61,712 nucleotides of DNA from Gonapodya sp. JEL0774 (lineage: Eukaryota > Monoblepharomycota > Monoblepharidomycetes > Monoblepharidales > Gonapodyaceae). The stretch lies in NCBI GenBank assembly GCA_027604505.1, contig JADIIX010000024.1, positions 139,316 to 201,027 on the forward strand, in the 5' to 3' direction. Positions 11,785 to 22,429 of this stretch are shown here, piece after piece. Position numbers and translations under genes: made by a program. The notes below the pieces were generated by a model, which saw nothing but the letters and a program-made list of their open reading frames with translations, ran no database searches and was not told where the DNA came from. The number at the start of each line of letters is the position of its first letter. The stretch's first letter is position 1.

Positions 11785-12918
11785 ATGCCTGCAATGCTTC
11801 TCCATCTTCTGGACATGCTGGGGAGATTCGGCTATTCAAACTTCGAACACCCACAGTCATGGCCGACTCTACAATCCGACGGGCACGCGCCGCTCTCCCC
11901 GAGACTCGATGAATATTTCAATCAATCTCGAGTTGCTGTTTGTCAGGAAGGCAATGGAGTGTTGTCACCTGAACAAAACCTTCACAATCTGTGCGGGTGG
12001 TTTCCAGAAATGCCCAGCTTGACTATGGGAACGAGTCTGACTCACATCTCACACGAGAGTGTCAATGTTGGAGGAAACTTGCACCAGGTGTGAATTCCGT
12101 GATTTTTTGCCCAATTGCGTACGAGACTCTCATTGACTTATTCCACAGAATCTTTGCGAAACAAACCTTTTTGTCCACGATGCTGATGTATCGCACATCA
12201 ATGAGAGCTTCCAAGTCACTGAAGCGGGGATCGCTGGGGCTAGTCAAGGTGAATGTACCATTTTCGCTTTCGTTGCTGATCGGCGCTGACCATACTAATA
12301 CGTTGAAAATCGGGGCCTTCTCGTCATGAACACATTTCAACAGAGCCTGGGAAAAGAGAACTTCATCATGTGACTAAATTCGAACGTCTACTGAATCTTG
12401 TGTTTCTATTCACTGATGTGATTCCTGAATGTTATTTTATTCTTCTTCAGGCTACTAGTTACTGTCGTATTTGCTTCATGACTTTCGAATGCGGCACCAG
12501 CAAAGTTGACTTGGACCCCAAACGTGGGGTCATTCTTGCGGAATACCCTGGTTGCCCACGGGTTGGAAATCACCAAGACTATTGCCCGTTACTCAAGCAC
12601 ATGATAAAGGACCATTCATCACAATGGACTACGATTGGATCCGAGATTGTCTGCCCAGTGCAAAATTGTGGCAAGAAGTCCAAAAAATCCAACATTGTTG
12701 TACACCGTAAGTTTTTGACTCTGCCGTAACTCACTCTGAAGGATGTCGACAGTCGATTACGCTCTTTAATTTGCTCAGTCTTCTCCCGGATTCACCACGG
12801 AAATTTGAATAAGCATTTTGCATGTATTCGATGCGGCAAAGGATTGAGAGATAAAGAAACGGCAGCAACACACTTGGAGATGTGTTCAGGCCTATTGCGG
12901 AAACGTGAAAGTGCGTAG
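11785..12918 (+). CDS. Zinc-finger protein ZF2, paralogue of ZF1
   Basis: Proposed exons are 11785-12087, 12149-12248, 12344-12369, 12451-12706 and 12779-12910 (stop at 12918 if the last donor is not used); phases are consistent. The third exon is tiny and its donor GTGACT is weak, so that part is less sure. The C-terminal half contains CRIC-x-n-CGT, YCPLLKHM-x4-H, a finger with CPVQNC and paired His, and CIRCGKGLRDKE followed by HLE. These align residue for residue with ZF1 (for example LRDKE-S/T-A and the HHG-x2-N-x-HF stretch), and introns fall at the same codons and phases in both. The N-terminal exon is unlike ZF1. A putative donor GTGCGT at 12911 matches the ZF1 donor at 2940, so one more 3' exon (to about 13.1-13.3 kb) is likely. 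The function is not recognised. Confidence 0.6.
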
Positions 12919-13780
12919 GTGTGGTGATAGTCCGAAATTGCGACAATTGAATTGATTAGGGTTCCTTACATAAGGTCGACGCCAAGGAAGAATGAGGACG
13001 GGCGACGATTCTAAAGGACGTCTGGGTAAATCTGTCAATACAGAACGTGAATGTGAGGATCGTATTCCAGGTGTTCTGTGCTTTATTCTGCACAATATTC
13101 CGGATTTCTCTACCAGGTATCCCCGGAAGTGTTCTGACCGCCAACTCTGAGGCAATCTCAAATGTGTACAATAACAGTGAGGATATCCACGGATCAGCTC
13201 AGAAATTTATCTTCTGTAGGTCCACAAACTCGACTTCTCTCTTGTTGGTCAGCTCGTTAACTTTACTGTCCGTGGTAGACGAATGACATCAGTTGGAAGA
13301 TCAAGAATTCCACACCTATGTTCGCTGAGCGGCACAATGTACCAGTGAAGCTTTGCGTGCATGGTGCACGCTGGCCACGGCTTTTTTTTTTTTTTTTTTG
13401 TCATATATGTGCAACTGGGATAGGAGCTGGTAAAACTTGCAACGGCGGATGATCTCCCAAACAATTACATGAGATGAATACGAAGTCTTCGCTTTCTTTT
13501 AAATTGTTGCGTAAATTCTAATCCCATGTCAGGAAGCCAGAATTTGGAGTTTTCTGAGTTGTCGGCGGTTGAACGTCTTTGTCTCTCGGAGTTTTGTTCT
13601 CACCTGGCTATTGTGCTCTGCTGCTGGTAATAGTCATCCCGCTACATTAAACTATGTAAAGAACGTTTATATGAAAGTCCGAAAGTGTGGACTTTATTCC
13701 CTATGATTTGGAACTGGTGGGGAGTGTCAGTGGTTCTTTGTGTGCTGCCCTGTGCACCTCCTCGTGAACCTAGGAGGCGT
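12919..13780. other. Possible ZF2 3' exons, then non-coding sequence with a poly-T tract
   Basis: From 12976 to about 13068 an open frame could be spliced to ZF2 (acceptor TACATAAG, phase matching the donor at 12911), giving an Arg/Gly-rich tail; this is tentative. A run of 18 T lies at 13382-13399. The rest shows no gene. Confidence 0.3.
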
Positions 13781-14730
13781 CCACCGCCAGTCGCTGCGGA
13801 GAGTCCCGCTAGCTCTGTCTATAATGTGAGCATTTCAGCTTGGAGTGTGCGGTGCTGTGGCGTTTCGAATGCGTTTGGGTCCGAGGCTCATCTGCCCGCA
13901 TACAGGTTTTGCAAGAACCCTCCCCCACTTATCGCACGCCACGAACACTCGACTCGCCATCCACAGTAACGCTCGGGAATCGGAGGGCCGAATCTTCTCG
14001 CCAGCTCGGGAGCCTCCCGGTGGGGAGATTTGGTCGGAATTGGTTGCCTCCCCCCCATGCCGGCCCGGAACTCATCGGTCGCAGGGTTGAATCTTTCCGC
14101 TGGCTCGGGAGCCTCCCGGCGGGGAGATTCAGTCGGAGCAGTCGCGAAACTTCGAGTTGAAGGTCATTGAATTGGACTGTAGGTCTGATTCCCTGCTGTT
14201 CGCTTCTTTGTATCCGTAACCCAGATCAAAGATCCTGGATCATTGTTGCAAGGTATTTTTATTGTGCTTTCGCAATTTTCTTGTTCGGGTTCTCACATGT
14301 GTCGATCCATAGTTTGCGGTAGCAACCTTCGACTCCCCTCCCACAGGTCACCAGCACAAACATCGGCCGGCTGAGTTAGTGAAGTGAGTATTGTATGTTG
14401 GGAGTGGCCTGTGTCTTCCGAGTGGGTGTCTTAGTTCCTGTGTCTGTCTTGGACTGACTGATCACGTCGCTGGCAGGAGCGGTGTCATGAAACTGAATAG
14501 ATAAGGATGTGTGGTTGACAGCTTGGTCGGTGCATTGATTTCAATTGAGATGCGGAGCAGGACTTCGATGGACAGGGCTTGATGGACCGTGAATGGCGGA
14601 GGATCGGGGATTAGCAGGATCGAGGAAACGCAGAACGGGGTGCCTTGGCGAGCGGCGTCCACGTCGCGCACCTTCGAAACGTCTGTTTGGCACTTGTGCT
14701 GGGCAGGTGGCTAAAGGCTCGCCGCATTTT
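13781..14730 (+). repeat. Dispersed repeat family, copy A
   Basis: About 950 nt aligns over nearly its whole length, with many substitutions and small indels, to 58068-59073 (copy B) and in its ends to 60181-61050 (copy C), all in the same orientation. It contains two tandem modules about 99 nt apart (around 13991 and 14089) built on CTCGGGAGCCTCCCGG followed by GGGGAGATT. Near the 3' end an open frame beginning MAED at 14593 shares LAGSRKRRTG with copy B, but the frames diverge after a one-base length difference. No terminal inverted repeats, reverse transcriptase or transposase was found, so it may be a non-autonomous element or a decayed fragment of a larger one. Confidence 0.8.
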
Positions 14731-15111
14731 GCTTGTGTAGTTACTCGCACGAAAATCTTTGTAACTATAATCGCAGGCGCGTCTCAAAATAGTACTAAGC
14801 GAGTCGTCGAGGGCTCGGTGATTGGACGGGTTTCACTCTCGCTTTCCGCCACTCTAACACTTCGAGCACCACAGAGTTCCATGAAATATCTTACGAAATC
14901 TTCTTGGATTCACCTTGTTACCATTATCCTTCCGTCGTCCAGTTCAAACCAAACATGTTTTGACTTTCACCCTCCACCCTGACTTTCCGAAACCCATTCA
15001 CATCACTTCGAATAACCATGCGGACCCTTGTCAATTACTTTCCACCCATCGACCCATCTGTCATCCTCAGTCGACCCCAGAAGCCCCTCCAACTTCTCTT
15101 CCTGCGATTCT
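14731..15111. other. Intergenic, nothing recognised
   Basis: The sequence between repeat copy A and the 3' end of the FMN-binding gene shows only short frames. Confidence 0.4.
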
Positions 15112-17116
15112 TCATGGTAATCCATGTCTATACTTGGGCGAGCACCTGGGAAGTGCATTGCTGGACGACGGTATACCACACGGGAATGGAGATCGCCCCT
15201 TCACGGATGGTTCGCCATACAATTGTGAAAACTTTGCCTTTGGTGGAGCGCACACCGAAAGACTCTCACCGTCTCCCAACTCTGCTCACATCGCATCCAT
15301 CGACTTCGAACACCAAGAGACAGAAATTTTCCCAGCTTGCTTTTGCGACCTCGTTCTCTGCTAATACCTTGTTCCCCCAGCTGAGATCACTGTGTTCTCC
15401 ATCACCCGCTTTAGGCAGATCCACACGAGGAATGTACGGCGCCGCAGAAGCTTCCCAAGCTCGAGCTTCGAGCGCTGCAAAGTGTGCCGGCTTGGAGCGA
15501 TGCGTACCCCGGCCTGAACCTGGAGATTGGGTTGCAGAAGTAGATGTTGGTTCATTTGGGTGAGAAGGACCGACAGAATAGTACTGATACATGTCTCTGC
15601 AAACAGCTCTCGTACCTGATTGGTCTCTGCAAACAGCTCTCGTACCTGATTGATCTGCTTCCATCGCTTGCACGACGCCACTGGAGTCAGGAACAACTGC
15701 GCGACGGAGATCTTGCGACCTCGTGCCGAGGGTTGAAGCATCCGGCAGGCCTGGGTTGAATGCTGACGGAGATCGAAGTTCCTCACACGGTTTTTGAAGA
15801 AGTTCCACAAAGTGAAAGTTTACCTTCCCTGTTTCCCTCCGCTCCCTCAACCACGACCTTCCTACCCACTTGCATCGGCTCCGGAGTTTCCACTCTCATG
15901 CCCTCCTCTCTGTACGATCTTTTCCTCTGAAGTGCGGTCTTTCTCTCCTTTGACGCGTCGTGAAGTGATTCGATTCCGGAACCGGCTGCATCCGGATGCG
16001 GAACTGGAGGAAGGGCCGCCGCAGCTTGAAGGACGGAAGCAGACATGCTAGATATGCACGTCGTAGAGGCATGAAGCAACTTTCGAAGTTAGTCCGCTAT
16101 GCTTGATCAGATGGGTAGACTTGGCTCACACTGTGCCAGGTTGAGGAAAAGTAAAGTGGGCCCGGTATTCTGGAGAGATCTACGGTTGTACCAATGGATG
16201 ACACATCAAGTAATCACGTGCGTGATAGTGCAGAGCCGTCACTGGATCGTTAGAGTGGTCTTCGCGCCCACACCGAATGATCAAGTCCAAACCTTGGAGC
16301 TCCACACTTCCCACCGTTCCTCGTCCCAGTCGACCTTTTCCCCGAGACCTTCACCAAAGCAAGGAAGTGTGACACATTTAAATGGAGAGCGTGGGTCACG
16401 CCAAGGATGACGGACGTGGGGGATTGGATGAATGGTGCCGGAAAGGCGGATCTGTTCAGATGAATTGAGAGAACGTGAAGGGCAATAGACAGCAGACACC
16501 TTAAACGCTCTCAGGCCTCTGCAATAAATATCTCCTGAGAGCGTACCTGCTGCCCTGTGTGTGGGAAGTTCCAGGAGGCTTCCACGAAGCGGGATCCTTT
16601 AAGAACGTCTTCGACCTTCTGCGTCCTTACGTCCGTGGCCATGAGGAGAATACTTCCAAAGCGAGAGACCAAATTTGGCGATAGGCTGGCATGATCCAGA
16701 ATGCTCTGGTTATGAGGTGAAAGCGGGAAGAAGCCACGGAATGTGAAGGTGCGGTTTGCCGGTCTGAGGCGACCGGAACGATGATCAGCTTCCAGAAACT
16801 GGAAAAGGGCTCAAATTTCTACTACAAAAATTCTCTTACCGGCCATTGGGATGGATCGTAGCGAGTTGCATGTGACCTTTCCATCAAAGCAAAGGATACG
16901 TCATCATCAGACTTCCCTTACCAACACACAAAATGACCACAAGTAAGACTCACGTGTTGCCTTTTCGTGTTTGTTTTCGTGTATTGCCTTCTCGAGAACT
17001 GGCCGCCATGGTGGAAGAGGATGGCCGTGGAACTCCGAATGCTGAAAGTCATTGTTTCCATCGTGATGATCTTCACCCAGAAGCTCAGCAAGAGAAGGAA
17101 GCATAAAAGTATCCAT
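15112..17116 (-). CDS. Alr4036-family pyridoxamine 5'-phosphate oxidase-like FMN-binding protein
   Basis: Eight minus-strand exons (17116-16954, 16876-16840, 16763-16547, 16451-16293, 16179-16130, 16047-15824, 15750-15270, 15145-15112) join in frame to 454 aa. The fold is the split-barrel FMN-binding domain (Pfam Pyridox_oxase_2). Family landmarks are PPWRPVLEKA near residue 37, LATIHPNGRPANRTFTFRGF around 60, MATDVRTQKVEDV, SWNFPHTGQQIRLSG, SPEYRAHFTFPQPG and, after a long insertion, ENFCLLVFEVDGCD. The insertion (about residues 209-420) is low-complexity, rich in Ser/Ala/Pro/Arg, and contains an exact 30-bp tandem duplication giving DQSGTRAVCR twice. Bacterial and plant relatives lack such an insertion. 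Substrate is unknown for most of the family; FMN-dependent oxidoreductase activity is likely. The short last exon is the least certain part. It diverges from surE. Confidence 0.82.
15599..15658 (-). repeat. 30-bp perfect tandem duplication inside the FMN-protein insertion
   Basis: Two copies of a 30-nt unit beginning tctctgcaaacagctctcgt lie head to tail and differ only at the last base. The unit is a multiple of three, so ten residues are duplicated without breaking the frame, which supports translation of the insertion or a very recent event. Confidence 0.85.
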
Positions 17117-17510
17117 GGTCTTGAGGACTTTTATTTCGCTCCCTTCTTGGAGTCAAAATAATGGAATATGTTCAATATGACTCACCACGACATTCGGTGG
17201 GGTAGGAGCCCCCGGAGATCGAACGGAAAACACACAATTCCGATAGTAAGGTGAAAAGACATCTTAACTATCTTTAGCACTTTGCTTAATCGCGTAAATC
17301 GCCGTACAGAACCTCAATACCACCGAATTCGACCTTGCGCCACGCCGTGACAGAACTTTACATAAGTTGAGCTCATCAATATTCAGGTTGAACGCGCTAC
17401 CTTCAGCTTGTTCAGATGTGCTGATGATGTACTAATGATTTTTGCCCAAGCGGATGCACCAAAACGATTCCGATTCACTTCACCCTTCAACTTGTAATAT
17501 TCTAATCGAT
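17117..17510. promoter_or_regulatory. Shared divergent promoter region (FMN-protein / SurE)
   Basis: About 394 nt separates the start codons of the minus-strand FMN-binding gene and the plus-strand SurE gene, so both promoters must lie here. No specific element could be identified with confidence. Confidence 0.4.
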
Positions 17511-19384
17511 ATGTCTCGCCTCACGCCACGTGTGCCACCACCCCGCTCTGTCCTCATTACGAACGACGATGGTAACGATCACTTCAGAGCTGTTGGGGAT
17601 TATCCCGTACATCGGACTAACCCGATCCAAAACCTCCTCCTCTAATCGCGATGTTCCATCATGATCTAACGAAAACGGAAAGGCCCTCCCGGAAGTGAAT
17701 CGCTTTTTATAGAACCGTTTGTTAATGAATTGAGGCGAAAGTTTGACTGGAATCTCAAGTAAGTATATCTTCAGTTCCAAGAATAGATTTCCTTCTCATC
17801 ACGCCGATTTTTATGTATGTCAACCTTTTCACTTCTCCGCGAACTGTCGGATCACTGGGACGCCATTTGTGCTCTTCTTCATTCGATCATTACTTGGATT
17901 TGGGGGAATGATTAAGAGTATGCATTCCGGCCTCCCAGAAATCCTGGATTGGCAAAGTGAGTACCAATTGCGGTGTTTAATAAATTTTTGAGAAATCCGA
18001 AAACTAAGCTTGGCCGAACAACGTTCGATCTGTTTCATCTTGCAGGGTTTCCTCATCCGCGAAGAATCCCCTGCGTTCCTCTACGACCCCAAAACTGGCC
18101 ACGTTTCTGATCACCCGCCTCTTCTCGAACGAGCGTCCGGCACCGAAAGGACAGATGAGAGCGGCGGAAAGTGGACACTCGTGGAGGGTACACCATCTGC
18201 CTGTGTGAACATCGCCCTGAATCACTTGTGGGATGCCAGCACGGTAGACTTAGTTGTGAGCGGTAAGTGTGTTTTGAGTGGACCGACTGAAGTCGGGCTA
18301 CGCAACCTAGCGTCGCACCGATCAGTGCTACATTGATTCGGTAATGCGAGGGCCACGGCGCGTTACGGAATCTAGACGTTGAATCTGATGGAAGCACCTT
18401 GATAACAGTACAAGGCTGTAAGGAGATACATGAACGTTTGGACGAAGTGGATGCCGGTCTGACACCCCTCTCTTGAGAGTGCACATCGCCCGTGACGTCT
18501 TTCGTCCCCCACCGGAGATTCACACACCGACACCGTCCGTATCCAGGCCCCAACTTTGGTCGCAACTCGGGCTCTGCCATGTGCTTCTCCTCCGGCACCG
18601 TTGGCGCCGCTTTAGGTACAGACTCCGGTCTTCCTTTTTTCCCTTTGTTCCTTCTCTTCCCTCCTGTTTCCATCACCCCCCTCCCACCCCCCCTTCCCCG
18701 CCACTACGCCTTTCATGTACACAGAAGCGGCACTCCTATCCAAGCGCGCTATCTCCCTTTCTATAGCCTTTTATAGCCGAGAGTTTCCACCTGCAAGTGT
18801 CGCTTGCGCGGTGGAGACCGCTGCGGATGTGGTCGGAAAACTGTGGGAGATGTGGCCAGAAGGAGATAAAAGGGTGAGTGTGGAGCGTTGCGATGGAAAG
18901 GGAAAAGATCAACTTTGCCGGTTGCATTTGAACCCCCTAATACTAACTTCAACATCGCCGCCAATCTCATGAGGTCGACCTTTTCAACGTGAACATTCCT
19001 CTCACACCCACGCCTCCAAAAATCCACCTCACCCGCATGTCCCGTGGACGATACACATCTCTTTACAAACCCATTGCCCCAGCAGCTGTGACCATGGACA
19101 CTGCAGAGACGGCACCTGGGAACGGAGGCGGTACCGGTGCTGGCTCTGGAAGCAGTGAGATTGGGCCCCTCACCTTCCGCTGGCAACCCACCTTCCGCCC
19201 AGGTCTGCTCATCGACGATGAACGAGGGACAGACAACGAGGCGGTAGGGAAAGGGCGCGGTAGTGTGACAGCCTTGAGTTGTAACATGGAGTGCCCTTGG
19301 GCAGGGCTTTTAGGGGCTGGGGAGAAGGGCGCCGAGGGGGGAGGGATGGAGCGGTTGAAGCAAGTGTTCCCGCCAATGGGGTGA
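17511..19384 (+). CDS. surE: SurE-type 5'/3'-nucleotidase
   Basis: Seven exons (17511-17571, 17683-17758, 17917-17956, 18046-18262, 18547-18615, 18725-18873, 18974-19384) join in frame to 340 aa. SurE proteins are metal-dependent phosphatases acting on nucleoside monophosphates. The metal-binding signature VLITNDDGP is at residues 14-22, followed by the fungal-type SQKSWIGK, EGTPSACVNIAL, DLVVSGPNFGRNSG, and NVNIPL before a variable C-terminal region. The sequence resembles the fungal SurE half of yeast Pby1, but there is no tubulin-tyrosine-ligase domain here, so it is a stand-alone phosphatase. The C-terminal region has a Gly-rich low-complexity insert. The ATG is chosen because it lies 13 codons before the conserved strand, as in relatives. 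Confidence 0.9.
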
Positions 19385-20477
19385 GGCCAATGTTGCATCT
19401 CAAGAAAAAATGAAAGAATAGACATATAATGTGTTTGCACATGGTCGAACACAATGTGAAGAGTCTGTTAGTGGAAAGTCAATAAGATTTCAGTGATGTA
19501 TCGCGGAGTGATGATCCATGGACCAATCGGGAAAGATGGGGTAAAATGACCATCACGATCAGGACAATTGCACCCGCTATCCTGTAAGAAATGAGGAAAC
19601 ATGTGACCGGGTTGAGAGGTATTTGTGACGTATGGTGATTATGTAACACCGGGTTCTCATTACGAACGCATTCTTTATGAGGAGTTCGTGCATGCGTTGT
19701 CAAGTACCGCCATTCACGATGAAGAATTCGTGAAGACGCAGTCAAGTACTCCAGCCATGCTGCCCTCCCAAAAGCCTCAATGGACAAAAAATCTGCACGA
19801 ACAACGCATCAAACACAACCGGAAACTTTTAACCATCCATTGATCACGGCGCCCCGCAAATACAAGTCATGAGCCAATTAACATCTCCACGCCAAGCTCA
19901 TTCCGAGCTGTGGTAAATGGGCGATTCTACAGAGCTGTCCATCATGGCTTCGCCTAATCGTTGCTTCGAACGACCGCAACAAAATGTGGCTCCCCGTCCC
20001 CCTGCGCTGCATAATTGTCCGGTACTAGAAGAGATGCGAGCTGAGGGTGGTGAGTGCGAGCGGGACCCATGTTGGAGGGAAAGCCATAAGCACAAGCGAA
20101 TAGGATTCCATATTTGCGATTTCGAGTCCAGGCAGAGAAACGAATTGAAGATAGTCAGCACATTGCCATGAGTCTCAACGGACTATGTACATCCTTGAAT
20201 CCATTCTGGCTGACCTAGGCACATCCTTGTCTCCATTCTGGAGTGAATCAGACATCCCAATCAGTTCCACCCTCTCTCCTTTCTAACAACCACGTGACCT
20301 CGCTCTCCGCACAACGCTCCTATTCTCTTTTACTTTCGCTGGAAAATCTTTGTGGTGACTTCCTAGCTGTTGATACCTGGAATCCAATTCTCCCTTCCGT
20401 TGGGCTCCCACACTGGAACATATACATCACTCCATCCTCCAACTTTCTCTCTACACCCACCTCATATCACCCAACCG
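19385..20477. other. Intergenic; small open frame with a 42-bp tandem repeat
   Basis: No gene is recognised. A 72-codon frame at 19625-19843 includes an imperfect 14-codon tandem repeat (see separate entry). A second imperfect short duplication (ACATCCTTGNNTCCATTCTGG) lies around 20188-20242. Confidence 0.35.
19679..19750 (+). repeat. Imperfect 42-bp tandem repeat
   Basis: Units starting at 19679 and 19721 share GARGARTTCGTG and GTCAAGTAC; in the forward frame they read EEFVHALSST and EEFVKTQSST. The period is a multiple of three. Whether this frame is expressed is unknown. Confidence 0.6.
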
Positions 20478-20663
20478 TCACAGCGCTGGCTCCTTTCCGC
20501 CTGTCTCCGCAATCTTCTTGTAGTACGCATCGATCTTTGCGAACTTGGGCTTGTGTTCGAACTCCCAGAACACATATGCCAATGTCAGACCAGAACCCAG
20601 TCCGATAGAGATATCGCGCACGATAGTTTTGCGGAATTTCCCAGTGATTTTCGCGATGGGCAT
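20478..20663 (-). CDS. COX9: Cytochrome c oxidase small subunit, Cox9/COX6C (VIIa)-like
   Basis: A single-exon frame of 61 aa. It begins MPIAKITGKFRKTIVRDI and continues with a glycine-rich hydrophobic helix (IGLGSGLTLAYVFWEF) and a charged tail containing DAYYKKI. Yeast Cox9 has the same layout: a short N-terminus with ITG and basic residues, one membrane helix, and a C-terminal tail with a YY/FY motif, with a total of 59 aa. It would sit in the inner mitochondrial membrane at the edge of complex IV. Identification rests on length, the ITG-basic start and the helix. Short proteins are easily mistaken, so confidence is moderate. Confidence 0.72.
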   Translation of the reverse strand: MPIAKITGKFRKTIVRDISIGLGSGLTLAYVFWEFEHKPKFAKIDAYYKKIAETGGKEPAL

Positions 20664-21952
20664 CGTGAGCAGAGAGGCGTGCAGCGGGTGAAAGGATGGC
20701 CAGACACACGGAGTGGAAAAAAGTCTGCGCCACTGTGTGGGTGAGTCAATCAGACACAGACACCACAACTGGGCAAAACCGTTTCGACACGCGAATCGTT
20801 CCATCGACATATTCCTGTTACCGCCAGAGCCTAATGAGCTCTATTTCTTACGTCAACGCTTGCAGCATGTCTCCGTCGTCCCGTTCGCCGTGTTGTGTGT
20901 TCTCCTCCTCCCCATCACATTGTTTCTTTCTCTTCTCTGCCCACAGTCAGACGATTACACGTACAAGGTTGTGCATAGCTCAGTGTGTGATCACTTTTCA
21001 AGAGTGCAATTTCAACCTCTCACCCTTCTATAGCCCACCGACAGATGTACTTGGAAGTGAAGTTCGTCAACGGGACATGACCCGCATCGTCTCCCCGCAT
21101 CTCCAGCTTGATACGGAGGTATGATCGATGGGGAAAAGTGTGCAAAAGTGGGCGAATCGCACCTCTGTGAGTGTGAGTGTCCAAGGTCATGCAATGGACG
21201 CCGCGTTGCTCTGTACAGCCGGACTCGACGCTCGCAGATCTATTAGGACGTTGCAATGTAGTCTTGATTGCGCTCGCGTCTCAATGAAATTCGTACTATA
21301 TACCACTGTCAACCCCTATGCCACTTTGTGCTCGAATTGCGTGCCCACTTCGGACTCATTGACCCTCCAGATTGAACTCTGAAAATTTAAGCGTAACGAA
21401 AAGATGATTGGTGTGGCACTCGGATACGACCGAGCAAATGGGTCTTGGCAAAGGTGAGTGAACGGGAAAGCCCGACTGTGAAGATAGTTTCTGTAGGCGA
21501 TCCTGTCCTGTAAGCCACCCACCTGTAGAAAGAACCACCAACTATGAAAAGCTCGGCGAGTGCAGTCGAACCTTGGGGACTGGTGGTGCTAGAATGTTGA
21601 GTGCAGCTGATGCTCTTGGCGAACACGGTACTAACCGTTCAAATTCTATACAAGCACCGCATCAAGGACGATTAACAAATTACCCTCATACCTCCGCCGT
21701 TGGTCGTAGCTGTGAGGTAAGAGCGAGCGAGAGCTGAGCGTCTGGGTCAACCAGGTGGGAGAAGCAAGAGGGAGTGAGGTGGACCACGCCAGAGGAATTG
21801 GACGTTCAGAACCCAAACGCTGCATTTCATCGACAAACTGCAACTGGAAATGACACGCAGTTTGATCGTTAAATGGTAAACTCTGCGGACACAAGTCCCC
21901 ATTCAGTTGCTCTGCTGCGTAGCTGCCTTTTATGCAGCGAACGATACATCAG
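20664..21952. other. Intergenic, no supported gene
   Basis: Minus-strand frames around 21020-21256 end in a plausible donor (GTGAGA) after a stretch reading VPLTNFTSKYICRWA, so one small exon may exist, but no partner exon or family was found. The rest shows nothing. Confidence 0.35.
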
Positions 21953-22417
21953 TTAGATGCTATCTATAGGCCAGTGAATACAAATAGTCGAATAGAATGA
22001 TGCTTTTTCCACACAATAAATGTATTGCAACTGCAGTACTGCATGTAACACATTCCACCAGCAAAGGAAGTAAACTCCAGGAACCAGATTCAAAAAACAT
22101 TTAATCTTCATTGGGAAATTGAATCTGTTGCTGAAACCAATTTGATTGGGGACCTCCTGTTTGAAGTCGCGTGCCGTCCCATTGAACAAGTCCTCTGGTC
22201 CGGGGTTTGGAACGGTATCTGGACGGTGGAATTGGACCAATAAGTGGAAAGAAAATCGTTTAGAGGTGAGAAGTAACTTCTCGTGCTCACAATCGATTGC
22301 GCGACTGACAGAATCAATGGGGGGCAAGTGTGTGCGCCCACACCGGCCCTCTCGCGCGAGTGGGTTGACGGTTTAACGTAAGAAGCAACAGCGGGCTGCA
22401 CGAACGCTTAGCTGCAT
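21953..22417 (-). CDS. Possible small mitochondrial inner-membrane protein (COX7C/Cox8-like?)
   Basis: Two minus-strand segments (22417-22378 and 22218-21953, phase 1 junction) would encode about 101 aa. The N-terminus MQLSVRAARCCFL is basic and acid-free, as in mitochondrial presequences; then come NPGPEDLFNG, FSNRFNFPMKIK and a hydrophobic stretch with Trp-Trp. A soluble start, a N-x-F-P-x-K turn and one helix recall COX7C, but the match is weak, the donor (GTTAAA) is poor and the true 3' end may differ. The ATG lies only 12 nt from the proposed dynein ATG on the other strand, so one of the two starts may be wrong. Confidence 0.3.
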
Positions 22418-22429
22418 ACTCTATTTGAA

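Noticed and set aside
21020-21256. Minus-strand frame ending KYICRWAIEG before a GTGAGA donor
   Set aside because: The last 25 residues look exon-like, but no compatible neighbouring exon or protein family was found.
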